This document shows positions 1-7,728 of a DNA stretch of 64,000 nucleotides, piece by piece. Source of the DNA: Parvibaculum sp039680535 (lineage in GTDB: Bacteria > Pseudomonadota > Alphaproteobacteria > Parvibaculales > Parvibaculaceae); the NCBI RefSeq assembly GCF_039680535.1, contig NZ_JBDKSS010000034.1, forward strand, positions 1 through 64,000. The letters are read 5' to 3'. A program made the position numbers and the translations under genes. The notes under the pieces are model-generated. The model saw nothing but the letters and a program-made list of their open reading frames with translations. It made no database searches and was not told where the DNA came from. Position 1 is the stretch's first letter. Each line of letters opens with the position of its first letter.

Positions 1-273
1 GACGAGTGCCCGCATTGCGGCGAGGCGCTCCATCACCATCGTGCCGATGACGCGCCGCCCTACTTCACCATGCTGATCGTCGGCCACATCATCGTCCCGA
101 TCATTCTCGCGGTTGAGGTCGAATATGGCCCGCCGGTCTGGATCCAGATGACCATCTGGCCGCTTCTCACCGCCGCACTCTCGCTTCTGCTGCTTCCGCG
201 CATCAAGGGCGCGGTTGTCGGCCTGCAATGGGCCCAACGCATGCACGGCTTCGGCGGCGAAGTTCACGACTAG
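1..273 (+). CDS. DUF983 family membrane protein (3' part only)
   Basis: The frame is open from the first base, so the gene begins outside the window; 90 residues are visible. The visible part opens with a CPHCGE motif, probably half of a zinc-ribbon-like Cys pair. It is followed by two hydrophobic segments at about residues 22-42 and 49-66 and a short polar tail. This layout (Cys-rich soluble start, two membrane helices, about 120-150 aa) is that of the DUF983 family found throughout Alphaproteobacteria. Its biochemical role is unknown. The Nudix gene follows 70 bp later on the same strand. The family call rests on general layout rather than a full-length comparison. Confidence 0.75.
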   Translation, partial: DECPHCGEALHHHRADDAPPYFTMLIVGHIIVPIILAVEVEYGPPVWIQMTIWPLLTAALSLLLLPRIKGAVVGLQWAQRMHGFGGEVHD

Positions 274-343
274 TCTTCTGGACAGCCCCGATCCCGCCGG
301 GCATCCTGACCGGAAACGACATTCAAGAAACCGGGACGGAAAC

Positions 344-1111
344 ATGGCAGAGGGACAGACGGGCGCTTTCGACCCGAAACAATCGCGCGACCAGGAATAT
401 CGCGATGGCAGCGCGGGCCGCGCCGTGCGTCCGCGCGATGCGGCAACGCTGATCCTTGTGCGTAACGATGGCGCGAGTCCTCGCGTGCTGATGGGCCAGC
501 GCCACGCCAATCACAAATTCATGCCGAACAAATTCGTCTTCCCCGGCGGGCGCGTCGATCCGGCGGATAGCCGCATTCGTCCGGTCGAAGATCTGCGCCC
601 CGAAGTGGCGCGGCTTCTGCTCGCGCGCATGCGCGGCACGCCGTCGGAAAATCGCGCGCGGGCGCTTGCGCTTGCAGCCATCCGCGAAACCTTCGAGGAA
701 ACGGGGCTAGCTGTTGGCCGCGTGATCGAGACACCGCAGACGAGCAAGCACAAGGACTGGAACGCCTATTTCTCCGCAGGCGTGTCGCCTGCGCTCGGCG
801 CGCTGGAGTTCGTCGCTCGCGCCATCACGCCGCCCTATCGCACACGCCGCTTCGATACGCGTTTCTTCATTGCCGATGCCGAACATATTCACGGCGACCC
901 GGCGCATGTCACTGGTTCCGGCGAATTGCAGGGATTGCACTGGATCGGCATCAAGGAAGCCGAAGACCTCGATCTGCCGAACATCACCCGCGTCGTGCTT
1001 GCCGAGATCGATGAACGTCTGCGTCAGAGCGCGGCGGCCCAGCGCGAGAGGCCGGTGCCCTTCATCCATTTCCGCAGAGGCGACGCCGTCCGCGACACGC
1101 TGGAGGGATGA
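344..1111 (+). CDS. Nudix hydrolase, split-box (NUDT19/CoA-diphosphatase-like)
   Basis: A 255-residue protein of the Nudix superfamily, which hydrolyses nucleoside diphosphates linked to another moiety. FPGGRVD lies at residues 66-72 and RETFEETGL at 114-122. In the canonical box the first glycine and REUXEE are about 15 residues apart; here about 30 extra residues separate them, as in the NUDT19/RP2-type group active on CoA-like substrates. Metal-binding glutamates E115, E118 and E119 are present. The reading frame extends upstream to 215, but the ATG at 344 is preferred because it matches the start of the paralogue's conserved RPRDAA region. The stop overlaps the next gene, a paralogue. The exact substrate is not known. 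Confidence 0.88.
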   Translation: MAEGQTGAFDPKQSRDQEYRDGSAGRAVRPRDAATLILVRNDGASPRVLMGQRHANHKFMPNKFVFPGGRVDPADSRIRPVEDLRPEVARLLLARMRGTPSENRARALALAAIRETFEETGLAVGRVIETPQTSKHKDWNAYFSAGVSPALGALEFVARAITPPYRTRRFDTRFFIADAEHIHGDPAHVTGSGELQGLHWIGIKEAEDLDLPNITRVVLAEIDERLRQSAAAQRERPVPFIHFRRGDAVRDTLEG

Positions 1112-1761
1112 TGACGAGTGAAGCGCCCCTGCGCCCGCGCAGCGTCCGTCCGCGCGACGCAGCGAGTCTCGTGCTCGTCGATAAGCGAGATGACGAACCG
1201 CATATTCTGATGGGACGCAGACATGCCCGCATGTCCTTCGTTCCCGATGCCTTCGTCTTTCCCGGTGGCAAGCTCGATGCGGATGATTTCATCGCCCGTC
1301 CGGCGACCGAACTGCCGGCCTCGGTGAATTTCGGCCCAAAGGCGCGCGCACTCGCAATGGCGGCAATCCGCGAAACATTCGAGGAAACGGGCCTCCTTCT
1401 CACCTCGCCGGGCGACGTGGGGGCGGAAGCCGCGCAAAGCTGGGCGCATTTCCGCGAGCGCGGCATCGCTCCTCGTCTCGACGCGCTCTCGCCGCTCGCC
1501 CGTGCCATCACCCCCACGGAAAGTCCGATCCGCTTCCATGCGCGTTTCTTCACGGCGTCGGCCACGGCGCTGGAAGGAACGCTGGCGGGAAGCGGCGAAC
1601 TTGAAGACCTCGACTGGTATCCCCTTTCGGAAGCGCTGAAACTTCCGATCATCGACGTCACCGAATTCGTGCTGCACGAGATAGCCCGGCGGCAGCGCGG
1701 CGAGCCGGATCGCGTGCCGCTTTACAGCTACCGCAACGGGCAACCGCTCAAACACCGCTGA
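1108..1761 (+). CDS. Nudix hydrolase, second tandem copy
   Basis: A 217-residue paralogue of the preceding gene. Both share the RPRDAA start, LMG.RHA, the FPGG segment (here residues 51-57) and RETFEETGL (88-96), plus a conserved RAITP..R.RFF..A region later on. The insertion between the two box halves is shorter than in the upstream copy. The ATG at 1108 overlaps the upstream stop. A GGAGG lies directly before it, so the ATG at 1111, with better spacing, could be used instead and would cost one residue. The overlap implies translational coupling. The pair looks like a local duplication that then diverged; whether the two differ in substrate cannot be read from sequence. Confidence 0.88.
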   Translation: MMTSEAPLRPRSVRPRDAASLVLVDKRDDEPHILMGRRHARMSFVPDAFVFPGGKLDADDFIARPATELPASVNFGPKARALAMAAIRETFEETGLLLTSPGDVGAEAAQSWAHFRERGIAPRLDALSPLARAITPTESPIRFHARFFTASATALEGTLAGSGELEDLDWYPLSEALKLPIIDVTEFVLHEIARRQRGEPDRVPLYSYRNGQPLKHR

Positions 1762-1762
1762 C

Positions 1763-1810
1763 GCCGGGGCAAAGCGACGCGGGCAGGTGGAAACCTTGCC
1801 TCGCCCCGGC
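1763..1810 (+). other. GC-rich stem-loop after the Nudix pair
   Basis: GCCGGGGC at 1763-1770 pairs perfectly with GCCCCGGC at 1803-1810. An inner stem forms between GGCAGGT and ACCTTGCC with one bulge. There is no following T run, so it is not a canonical intrinsic terminator. It may mark the 3' end or protect the Nudix mRNA. The rest of the gap to the MFS gene shows no clear signal. Confidence 0.35.
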
Positions 1811-1904
1811 TAGACTGCCTCCCGCATCGCGACAGGCGATGCAGTCACAACATCAAGGGCCGTCATCCGTGCGCCATGCCGCGCAGCGAAACTGACGATG
1901 ACGC

Positions 1905-3095
1905 ATGACCACTCAGACGAACCTCTCCACTCAACTCACATCCGCTGAGCGCCGCCGCGGCATTGCAGCCGCCATCGCCTGCCTGACCGTCGTAGGCGCA
2001 TGCCTCGGCGCCTCCATGCCCTTCCTCGCGCTGGTTCTCGCAGGCCAGGGCGTGCCGCCGGCGATGATCGGGCTCAACTCGGCCATTCCCTCTCTCGCCG
2101 GCCTCATCGCCACACCCTTCATTCCGAAGCTGATGCAGCATGTGCCTGCGAACCGGCTTGTCGTGGTGAGCCTCATTCTCGCCGCCGGGGCAATGATCGG
2201 CTGCTACCTCGTCCCAAATTATTGGGCCTGGTTCCCGCTCCGCGCGATCATCGGCGCGACGATCACCATTGCCTTCGTGATCAGCGAAATCTGGATCAAC
2301 GCGCTGGCCGATGAAAAGACGCGCGGCCGCATCATGGGCATCTATGGCGCGGTGCTGGCGATCGGCTTCGCCGCCGGTCCCGTGGTGCTCTTCCTCGCAG
2401 GCTCGGAAGGCTTCCTGCCCTTCGGCCTCATCGCGGGCCTCGCGCTCGTCGCCTGCATTCCGGTGCTCATGGCAGGCGACACAGCCCCCGGTGGCGAGGG
2501 CCACGCGCCAAGCCGCTCCTTCGCCGCCTTCCTGACCGTCGCGCCCACGGCGACGCTCGCCGCCTTCGTCTTCGGTGCGGTGGAGCAAGGCGTGATGAAC
2601 CTCCTGCCCATCTACGGGACCAGGATCGGCCTCACATCGCAGGTGGCGGCACTGGTGCTCACCGCCTTCGCGGCTGGCAACATTCTCTGCCAGATCCCGC
2701 TCGGCATTCTGGCCGACCGGATGAACCGCCGGCTGCTGCTCGCCATCTGCGGCGGACTGGCCGGGGGAATCATCGCCTTGCTTCCGCTCGTTGCAGGCAC
2801 CCTGCTCGTCTTCCCGGCAATCTTCGTCTTCGGAGGCATGGTGACGGGGCTCTATTCGGTGGGCCTGACGCTCCTCGGCCAGCGATTCCATGGGCCGGAC
2901 CTTGCCTCGGCCAATTCGGCCTTCGTCATGTGCTACAGCATCGGCGCCCTGATGGGGCCACCCATCGGCGGGGCCGCCATGCAGGCCTGGGTTCCCCACG
3001 GACTCCCGGCCTCAATGGCGATTTTTGCCCTTGGATACATGGTTTTGGCCCTCTGGCGGTGGCGGACGGCCAGGGACAACCCGGCGGCCGGCTGA
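1905..3095 (+). CDS. MFS transporter
   Basis: A 396-residue major facilitator superfamily permease with about 12 hydrophobic segments in two halves. The N-terminal half carries the loop 2-3 region and the charged LADEKTRGRIMGIYGA segment after helix 4-5, typical of the sugar/drug efflux MFS group. The second half has LADRMNRR, the usual loop 8-9 motif. The C-terminal WRWRTARD tail is cytoplasmic. The substrate cannot be predicted; the closest general resemblance is to YcaD/multidrug-type alphaproteobacterial MFS proteins. The ATG at 1905 gives a normal cytoplasmic N-terminus. It stands alone between the Nudix pair and rpmG. A 378-codon frame on the opposite strand is a codon-bias shadow. Confidence 0.9.
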   Translation: MTTQTNLSTQLTSAERRRGIAAAIACLTVVGACLGASMPFLALVLAGQGVPPAMIGLNSAIPSLAGLIATPFIPKLMQHVPANRLVVVSLILAAGAMIGCYLVPNYWAWFPLRAIIGATITIAFVISEIWINALADEKTRGRIMGIYGAVLAIGFAAGPVVLFLAGSEGFLPFGLIAGLALVACIPVLMAGDTAPGGEGHAPSRSFAAFLTVAPTATLAAFVFGAVEQGVMNLLPIYGTRIGLTSQVAALVLTAFAAGNILCQIPLGILADRMNRRLLLAICGGLAGGIIALLPLVAGTLLVFPAIFVFGGMVTGLYSVGLTLLGQRFHGPDLASANSAFVMCYSIGALMGPPIGGAAMQAWVPHGLPASMAIFALGYMVLALWRWRTARDNPAAG

Positions 3096-3115
3096 GGGAA
3101 AGCTCAACGGATGGC

Positions 3116-3143
3116 TTGACTTAACGGCTGCGGTGAGTAGTCT
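3116..3143 (+). promoter_or_regulatory. Possible sigma-70 promoter for rpmG
   Basis: TTGACT at 3116-3121 matches the -35 consensus in five of six bases. TAGTCT at 3138-3143, 16 bp downstream, is a weak -10 match. It lies just after the MFS stop and about 90 bp before the rpmG start, where a separate promoter is expected. Only consensus matching supports it. Confidence 0.35.
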
Positions 3144-3230
3144 CCGGCGCAATCCGCACATCCCACCGATGGCGAGACGAACCCTCGCGGGCGCCTCTGG
3201 CCGACCCGCCCAATTGAAGGATTTCGCGCC

Positions 3231-3398
3231 ATGGCGAAGCCGGCTTCGATCAAGATCAAACTCGAGAGCACCGCGGACACGGGCTACTTCTACGTGACGA
3301 AGAAGAACTCGCGCACGATGACCGAGAAGTTCACGATCAAAAAGTACGACCCGATCGCGCGCAAGCACGTCGAGTTCAAGGAAACCAAGATCAAATAA
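3231..3398 (+). CDS. rpmG: 50S ribosomal protein L33
   Basis: A 55-residue protein beginning MAKPASIKIKLES and containing TGYFYVTKKN, the signature of bacterial L33, and ending KHVEFKETKIK. It is a small component of the large ribosomal subunit near the E site. The sequence lacks the two CxxC pairs of the zinc-binding form, so it is the zinc-independent C- type usual in Alphaproteobacteria. The length is the family norm. It is monocistronic: a possible promoter lies in the gap before it and a strong intrinsic terminator follows 41 bp after the stop. Confidence 0.97.
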   Translation: MAKPASIKIKLESTADTGYFYVTKKNSRTMTEKFTIKKYDPIARKHVEFKETKIK

Positions 3399-3439
3399 GG
3401 CTCGATGGGACAATGTCCCGTCGCCTTGTGAATCAGAAA

Positions 3440-3466
3440 GGCCGGTCCAATGGACCGGCCTTTTTC
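3440..3466 (+). terminator. Intrinsic terminator of rpmG
   Basis: GGCCGGTCC at 3440-3448 pairs perfectly with GGACCGGCC at 3452-3460 around a 3-nt loop and is followed by TTTTT. On the opposite strand the stem is followed by TTTCTGATT, so it could work weakly in both directions. Confidence 0.93.
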
Positions 3467-3878
3467 ATTTGCCTGAAGGTTCGGCGGCAAGAGTGGCCGG
3501 CCGGAAATTCATGGCTTAACAGAGGAGGCCACTCCACCACCACGTTCCGACCGGCCGTGCCCCACGGACCCAGGAGATGCGGCGGACCTGAGCATCCCGT
3601 GAGGACACAAACGCTGCCCATGATTTCGGTTTCCTTCACCCCCCAGCTAGGGAAACCGGCACGGCAGCGAAAGCAATTCGATTAAATTTGAGCGTATCAT
3701 TCCGGTGCAGTCAACTGAAGTCGAACACGAACGCCCACGTCCAATTCAATGATTCAATATGAAGAAACGTGGTTAAGGCCCCGTCGAATGAATCGAGCGA
3801 GGCCCTTCTGCCGCAACGGCAAAGCACCTGCAGCATCGCCTTAAGAGCGACATCTAACCCATTGACCTTAAGTTATTT
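3467..3878. other. Gene-free stretch with two predicted hairpins
   Basis: 412 bp lie between the convergent rpmG and pleD. No reading frame here looks coding. The left half is strongly structured: GGCCGGCCGGAA (3495-3506) pairs with TTCCGACCGGCC (3545-3556) with one mismatch and encloses GGAG/CTCC (3524-3535). A second arm pairs CACGG (3563-3567) with CCGTG (3597-3601) around CAGG/CCTG (3571-3574 and 3587-3590). The right half, from about 3660, is AT-richer and shows nothing recognisable. It could hold a small RNA on either strand; no known RNA family was recognised. Confidence 0.4.
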
Positions 3879-5249
3879 TCAGGCCGCTTCTGCGACGACG
3901 CGATTACGGCCGTCGCGCTTGGCGCGGTAAAGCGCGGTATCGGCGCGCACCAGCAGGTCCTTGCCTGTATCGGTGCCCATTTCGGTCACGGCGATGCCGA
4001 TGCTCACAGTCACGTTGAGCGTCACCGTCGGCTCAATGCGGAAGGGAGCTTCCGCCACCTTCTGCCGAAGGCGTTCGCCGACCATGAAGGCATAGGACAC
4101 ATCCGTGTCCGGCATCACGACGACGAACTCCTCGCCGCCGAGCCGGCAGGCGAGATCGACGCCGCGGACATTCTGCTGGATACGCTGCGCGAATTCCTTC
4201 AGCACCGCGTCGCCCGCCGCATGGCCATGGGTGTCATTGACCGCCTTGAAGAAGTCGATGTCGAAGATGAGCAATGAAACCGGCTTGCCGGAGTGGATGC
4301 CCTCTTCCACCAGCGCATCGAGGTGGCTCTCCATGTAGCGGCGATTGTAGAGGCCCGTGAGACCGTCCGTGACCGCCAGTTCGAGCCCCCGCTGGAACTT
4401 GTCGCGCAGATAATCCTGATAGCGTTTGCGGCGAAGCTGCGTGCGGCAGCGGGCCACCAGCTCGTTGCGGTCGACCGGGCGCAGCAGGTAATCGTTCACG
4501 CCCATGTCGAGCGCGCGGACGAGGCGCGTCATGTCGCCCTCCTCCACGATGGCGAGAATCGGCGTCTGCCGCGTCGACTCGAGCGAGCGGAGCTGCGAGC
4601 AGAGACGCAGCCCATCGGACTCCTGCAACGTCAGGCTGACGATCAGCAGGTCGAAATCCCCGACGCTGGCGAGTTGCACCATCTCTTCCGGCGTTTCGGC
4701 GACTGTGACCGTATGCTCGATCGACAGCGCCTCGCTCATGCGCTTGAGCGATGTCGGGCGGTCGTCGAGAACGAGGGCGCGGCCCGGTTCGGCCATCAGC
4801 ATCTTTTCGGTGCTGGTGCCGACGAAGGCGCCGATGCGCTGCCCCGTCGCCTCGCGCATGCGCAGCTCGTCCGTCACCATCTTAAGGCGAACCAGACTCT
4901 TCACCCGGGCAAACAGCGCCAGATCGTTGACGGGCTTGGTCAGAAAATCGTCGGCGCCTGCTTCGAGCCCCTGCACGCGATCGCGCGGCTGGTCGAGCGC
5001 CGTCACCATGATGATGGGGATGTGTTCGGTCTGGGGCGCGGCCTTGAGCCTGCGGCAGACCTCGAACCCGTCCATGCCGGGCATCATGACGTCGAGCAGG
5101 ATGATGTCGGGCTGCTGGGCGGTCGCGACTTCGATCGCCTCGGGGCCGGACGCGGCCTTGAGCACGTCGAAATATTCGGCCGTCAACTTCGCGTCGAGCA
5201 GCTTCAGATTTGCGGGAACATCGTCGACAATGAGTACGCGCGCGGTCAC
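3879..5249 (-). CDS. pleD: PleD: response regulator diguanylate cyclase (REC-REC-GGDEF)
   Basis: A 456-residue two-receiver diguanylate cyclase that makes c-di-GMP from two GTP and in Caulobacter drives the swarmer-to-stalked transition. REC1 has DD at 9-10 and the phospho-acceptor D53 (LLDVMMP). REC2 is degenerate and serves as a dimerisation adaptor. The C-terminal domain has GGEEF, and an RxxD inhibitory site (RGVD) lies upstream at the spacing seen in Caulobacter PleD, so product inhibition should be kept. The start is GTG at 5249, giving MTARVLIVDD. It lies 7 bp after divK and is probably cotranscribed, as in Caulobacter, where DivK and PleD share the sensors DivJ and PleC. Confidence 0.96.
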   Translation of the reverse strand: MTARVLIVDDVPANLKLLDAKLTAEYFDVLKAASGPEAIEVATAQQPDIILLDVMMPGMDGFEVCRRLKAAPQTEHIPIIMVTALDQPRDRVQGLEAGADDFLTKPVNDLALFARVKSLVRLKMVTDELRMREATGQRIGAFVGTSTEKMLMAEPGRALVLDDRPTSLKRMSEALSIEHTVTVAETPEEMVQLASVGDFDLLIVSLTLQESDGLRLCSQLRSLESTRQTPILAIVEEGDMTRLVRALDMGVNDYLLRPVDRNELVARCRTQLRRKRYQDYLRDKFQRGLELAVTDGLTGLYNRRYMESHLDALVEEGIHSGKPVSLLIFDIDFFKAVNDTHGHAAGDAVLKEFAQRIQQNVRGVDLACRLGGEEFVVVMPDTDVSYAFMVGERLRQKVAEAPFRIEPTVTLNVTVSIGIAVTEMGTDTGKDLLVRADTALYRAKRDGRNRVVAEAA

Positions 5250-5256
5250 GGTGCCC

Positions 5257-5622
5257 TTACCTCAGGAAACGCTGCACCGTCTCGAGAAACTGCGTCACGG
5301 AGATGGGCTTCGAGATATAGGCTTCGCACCCACCCTCGCGGATCTTCTCCTCATCGCCCTTCATGGCGAAGGCCGTGACGGCCACCACCGGAATGGAGCG
5401 CAGGCTGTCGTCTTCCTTGATCCACTTGGTGACTTCCAGGCCCGACACTTCGGGAAGCTGAATGTCCATGAGGATCAGATCGGGGCGGTTCTTGCGCGCG
5501 ATCTCGAGCGCCTCGATACCGTCTCGGGTCTGAAGCGTCTCATAGCCATGCGCATCCAGAAGATCATGGAAGAGCTTCATGTTGAGCTCATTGTCCTCGA
5601 CGATCAGAACTCTCTTGGTCAT
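5257..5622 (-). CDS. divK: DivK: single-domain response regulator
   Basis: A 121-residue stand-alone receiver domain nearly identical along its length to Caulobacter DivK: MTKRVLIVEDNELNMKLF at the start, phospho-acceptor D53 in LILMDIQLPE, switch residues in VVAVTAFAMKGDEE, and lysine in YISKPI. DivK is phosphorylated by DivJ, dephosphorylated by PleC, and acts through DivL-CckA to lower CtrA activity. The frame stays open upstream to 5724. The ATG at 5622 is chosen because it matches known DivK N-termini and has a GGAG 11 nt before it; ATG 5631 is too close to that GGAG. It is the first gene of the divK-pleD operon. Confidence 0.97.
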   Translation of the reverse strand: MTKRVLIVEDNELNMKLFHDLLDAHGYETLQTRDGIEALEIARKNRPDLILMDIQLPEVSGLEVTKWIKEDDSLRSIPVVAVTAFAMKGDEEKIREGGCEAYISKPISVTQFLETVQRFLR

Positions 5623-5739
5623 CGCATCCATAGCTCCAAGACTCCCCCAGTTGCCGGGCACGGCCGGCGCCACGATACTGCCACAGGCAGGTCGGGCTTG
5701 ATTCCCGGTCCTCTGGCGTTCCATATGACGCCAATATCC

Positions 5740-5804
5740 TTAACAAGGTCTTTAAATGGACGGCCGGTTTGCAGCGATTTAATCCGAACCCGCGCCATGC
5801 TTAA
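5740..5804. promoter_or_regulatory. TTAA-rich divK upstream region, CtrA-box-like
   Basis: In the divergent gap between divK and the DUF3572 gene, TTAA occurs at 5740-5743, 5752-5755, 5779-5782 and 5801-5804. The first two are separated by 8 bp; the CtrA consensus is TTAA-N7-TTAA. If TTTA at 5751 is taken as the right half, the spacing is exactly 7. CtrA controls divK in Caulobacter, which makes the position sensible, but the match is imperfect. Confidence 0.35.
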
Positions 5805-5830
5805 CGAGTTATTGTAGAGCGGGGTTTGAG

Positions 5831-6109
5831 ATGAAGCCGGAACAGGCTGAAATCATTGCCATTCAGGCTCTGGGGCATATCGCCGGAGATGACGAGCTTC
5901 TGTTCGCGTTTTTCGACATAACCGGACTTTCGCCCGACGAGCTGCGGGCCCGCGCGAGCGAACCCGAGATTCTGGGCGGTGTGCTCGACTTCCTCCTGAT
6001 GGACGAAACCCGCCTGCTCGACTTCTGCGCCGCCGCCGAGCTTCGGCCTGAATTGCCTAGGATTGCGCGCCGGCTCCTTCCCGGCGGCGAAGAGGTGCAC
6101 TGGACATGA
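5831..6109 (+). CDS. DUF3572 family protein
   Basis: A 92-residue, soluble, acidic, mostly helical protein matching the alphaproteobacterial DUF3572 family. It starts MKPEQAEIIAIQALGHIAGD, continues with a LLFAFFDITGLSPDELR core and has a LLDFLLMDETRLLDFC segment. The function is unknown. The gene is divergent from divK, a neighbourhood often seen for this family, so it may share regulation with the cell-cycle operon. Its stop overlaps the start of the HAD gene (ATGA at 6106-6109), implying translational coupling. No signal peptide or membrane segment is present. The identification is by pattern recall and is fairly safe because of length and context. Confidence 0.85.
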   Translation: MKPEQAEIIAIQALGHIAGDDELLFAFFDITGLSPDELRARASEPEILGGVLDFLLMDETRLLDFCAAAELRPELPRIARRLLPGGEEVHWT

Positions 6110-6819
6110 CGACGACCGCTCCCGCCACGCCGCATCTGCGCGGCCTCGATCCGCTCGCGCTCCACGAAGATGTGGCGCCGCAGATCGAAGCCCTGCGTCT
6201 CGAACGCGGAAAGCCGCTCATCGTCTCCGATTGCGACGAAGTGCTGATGCAGTTCATCGCCGGGCTCGAACTCTATCTGGAAACACAAGGACTCTGGCTC
6301 GACCTTCAGAGCTTCGCGCTGACTGGCAACATCAAGCGCAAGGACACGGGCGAATCCCTGCCCGCCTCCGAGATGCCCGCGCTGATGCAGGGATTTTTCG
6401 CCTCATCCACGCATTCGCTGATCCCGGTGCCCGGCGCGGCGACGGCGCTCACCGCGCTTTCCACCCGCGCGCAGGTTGTCGTGCTCACCAACGTGCCGTT
6501 CTCCGAGAAGGAAACCCGCGTCCGGAACCTCGCCGCCCACGGCATGGCCTATCCCGTCATCGCCAACAAGGGCCTCAAGGGCGGGGCCGTAAAGCGGCTG
6601 GCCGAAATCGTCGATGCGCCGGTCGTCTTCCTCGACGACATTCCGCATAACCTCGCCTCGGTGGCGGCCGCCCATGCGCCGACGCATCGCGTGCATTTCA
6701 TCGCCGATCAGCGCCTCGCCAAACTCCTCGGCCCGTCCGAGCACAGCCATTTCCACACGACCGACTGGGCCAAGGCGCACGACTTCATCTCGGCCCGGCT
6801 CGAAGAGGATGGTTTCTGA
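6106..6819 (+). CDS. HAD-superfamily hydrolase
   Basis: A 237-residue HAD-like phosphatase. Motif I is SDCDEVL with nucleophile D42 and acid/base D44. Motif II lies in VVVLTNVPFS, motif III lysine in NKGLKGGAVK, and motif IV is FLDDIPHN. The cap region between motifs I and II is short and helical. The T usually following DxD is replaced by V (DCDEV), common in the subgroup of uncharacterised alphaproteobacterial HADs. The substrate is unknown. It overlaps the DUF3572 gene by 4 bp and is followed 3 bp later by the ROK kinase, so three or four genes here probably form one transcript ending with dinB. Confidence 0.85.
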   Translation: MTTTAPATPHLRGLDPLALHEDVAPQIEALRLERGKPLIVSDCDEVLMQFIAGLELYLETQGLWLDLQSFALTGNIKRKDTGESLPASEMPALMQGFFASSTHSLIPVPGAATALTALSTRAQVVVLTNVPFSEKETRVRNLAAHGMAYPVIANKGLKGGAVKRLAEIVDAPVVFLDDIPHNLASVAAAHAPTHRVHFIADQRLAKLLGPSEHSHFHTTDWAKAHDFISARLEEDGF

Positions 6820-6822
6820 GCC

Positions 6823-7728
6823 ATGCGCATCGGCATCGACCTCGGCGGCACAAAGATCGAAGGCATCGCGCTCGGCACCGGCGGAGGCGAACTGGCGCGG
6901 AAGCGCATCGCAACGCCCGGTTCCTATGATGCGACCGTCGCCGCGATCCGCGACCTTGTCGCCTCGCTGGAGCAGGAAACGGCGGCGCGCGGCACGGTGG
7001 GCATCGGCATGCCCGGCGCCATTTCGCCGGCGTCCGGCCTCGTGAAGAACGCCAACAGCACTTTTCTCATCGGCAAGCCCTTCGATCGCGATCTCGAAGC
7101 AGCTCTTGGCCGCGAAGTCCGGCTCGCCAATGACGCCGATTGTTTCGCGCTGTCGGAGGCGACGGACGGCGCGGGCGCAGGCGCACCATCCGTTTTCGGC
7201 GTGATCCTCGGCACGGGCGTCGGCGGCGGCATCGTCGTCAATGGACAGCTCCTCTCCGGTCCCAACGCCATTGCCGGCGAATGGGGCCACAATCAGCTTC
7301 CCTGGATGCACCCCGACGAATTGCCCGGCCCCGATTGCTATTGCGGCAAGAAGGGCTGCATCGAAAGCTGGAATTCGGGGCCCGGCTTCGAGGCCGAATA
7401 TGTCCGGTCCGGCGAAGATCCTATGACGACACATGAAATCGTCGCGGCCGCCGAAGCCGGACAGCGGCCTGCCCGCCTCGCGCTCCGCCGCTATGCCGAC
7501 CGGCTCGCCCGCGCGCTCGCCCATGTCATCAACATCATCGACCCGCATGTGATCGTGCTGGGCGGCGGCATGTCGAACGTCGCGTCGCTTTACGACGAGG
7601 TGCCGGCGCGCTGGGGTTTTTACGCCTTCACCGATCGCGTCGACACGAAGCTCCTTCGCAACAAGCATGGCGACTCGAGCGGCGTTCGCGGCGCGGCGTG
7701 GCTCTGGCCGGAGGAAGGGTCCGCATGA
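6823..7728 (+). CDS. ROK-family sugar kinase
   Basis: A 301-residue ROK kinase. The N-terminal phosphate loop is IGIDLGGTKIEG and the second ATP motif is FGVILGTGVGGGIV. The sugar/zinc region EWGHN is followed by CYCGKKGCIESW, whose cysteines with the histidine bind structural zinc. Length and motifs fit the bacterial fructokinase (Mak) or N-acetylglucosamine/glucose kinase subgroups; the sequence does not decide between them. The ATG at 6823 lies 3 bp after the HAD stop, and the stop overlaps dinB through ATGA. Pairing with a HAD phosphatase might suggest sugar-phosphate balance, but this is inference. Confidence 0.92.
   Translation: MRIGIDLGGTKIEGIALGTGGGELARKRIATPGSYDATVAAIRDLVASLEQETAARGTVGIGMPGAISPASGLVKNANSTFLIGKPFDRDLEAALGREVRLANDADCFALSEATDGAGAGAPSVFGVILGTGVGGGIVVNGQLLSGPNAIAGEWGHNQLPWMHPDELPGPDCYCGKKGCIESWNSGPGFEAEYVRSGEDPMTTHEIVAAAEAGQRPARLALRRYADRLARALAHVINIIDPHVIVLGGGMSNVASLYDEVPARWGFYAFTDRVDTKLLRNKHGDSSGVRGAAWLWPEEGSA

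Noticed and set aside
1863..2999. 378-codon frame on the minus strand over the MFS gene
   Set aside because: Full of charged low-complexity residues (E, H, R, G) as expected from reading a GC-rich gene backwards; no family resemblance.
3560..3660. Possible cobalamin riboswitch (CCAGGAG and GGGAAACCGG words)
   Set aside because: The two words occur in the wrong order for a B12 element on the plus strand, and there is no downstream gene to control.
3413..3685. 90-codon plus-strand frame after rpmG
   Set aside because: Starts inside the rpmG terminator region, has no family or ribosome-binding site and spans the hairpins.
4293..5378. 361-codon plus-strand frame over pleD
   Set aside because: Antisense shadow of pleD with arginine/histidine-rich composition.
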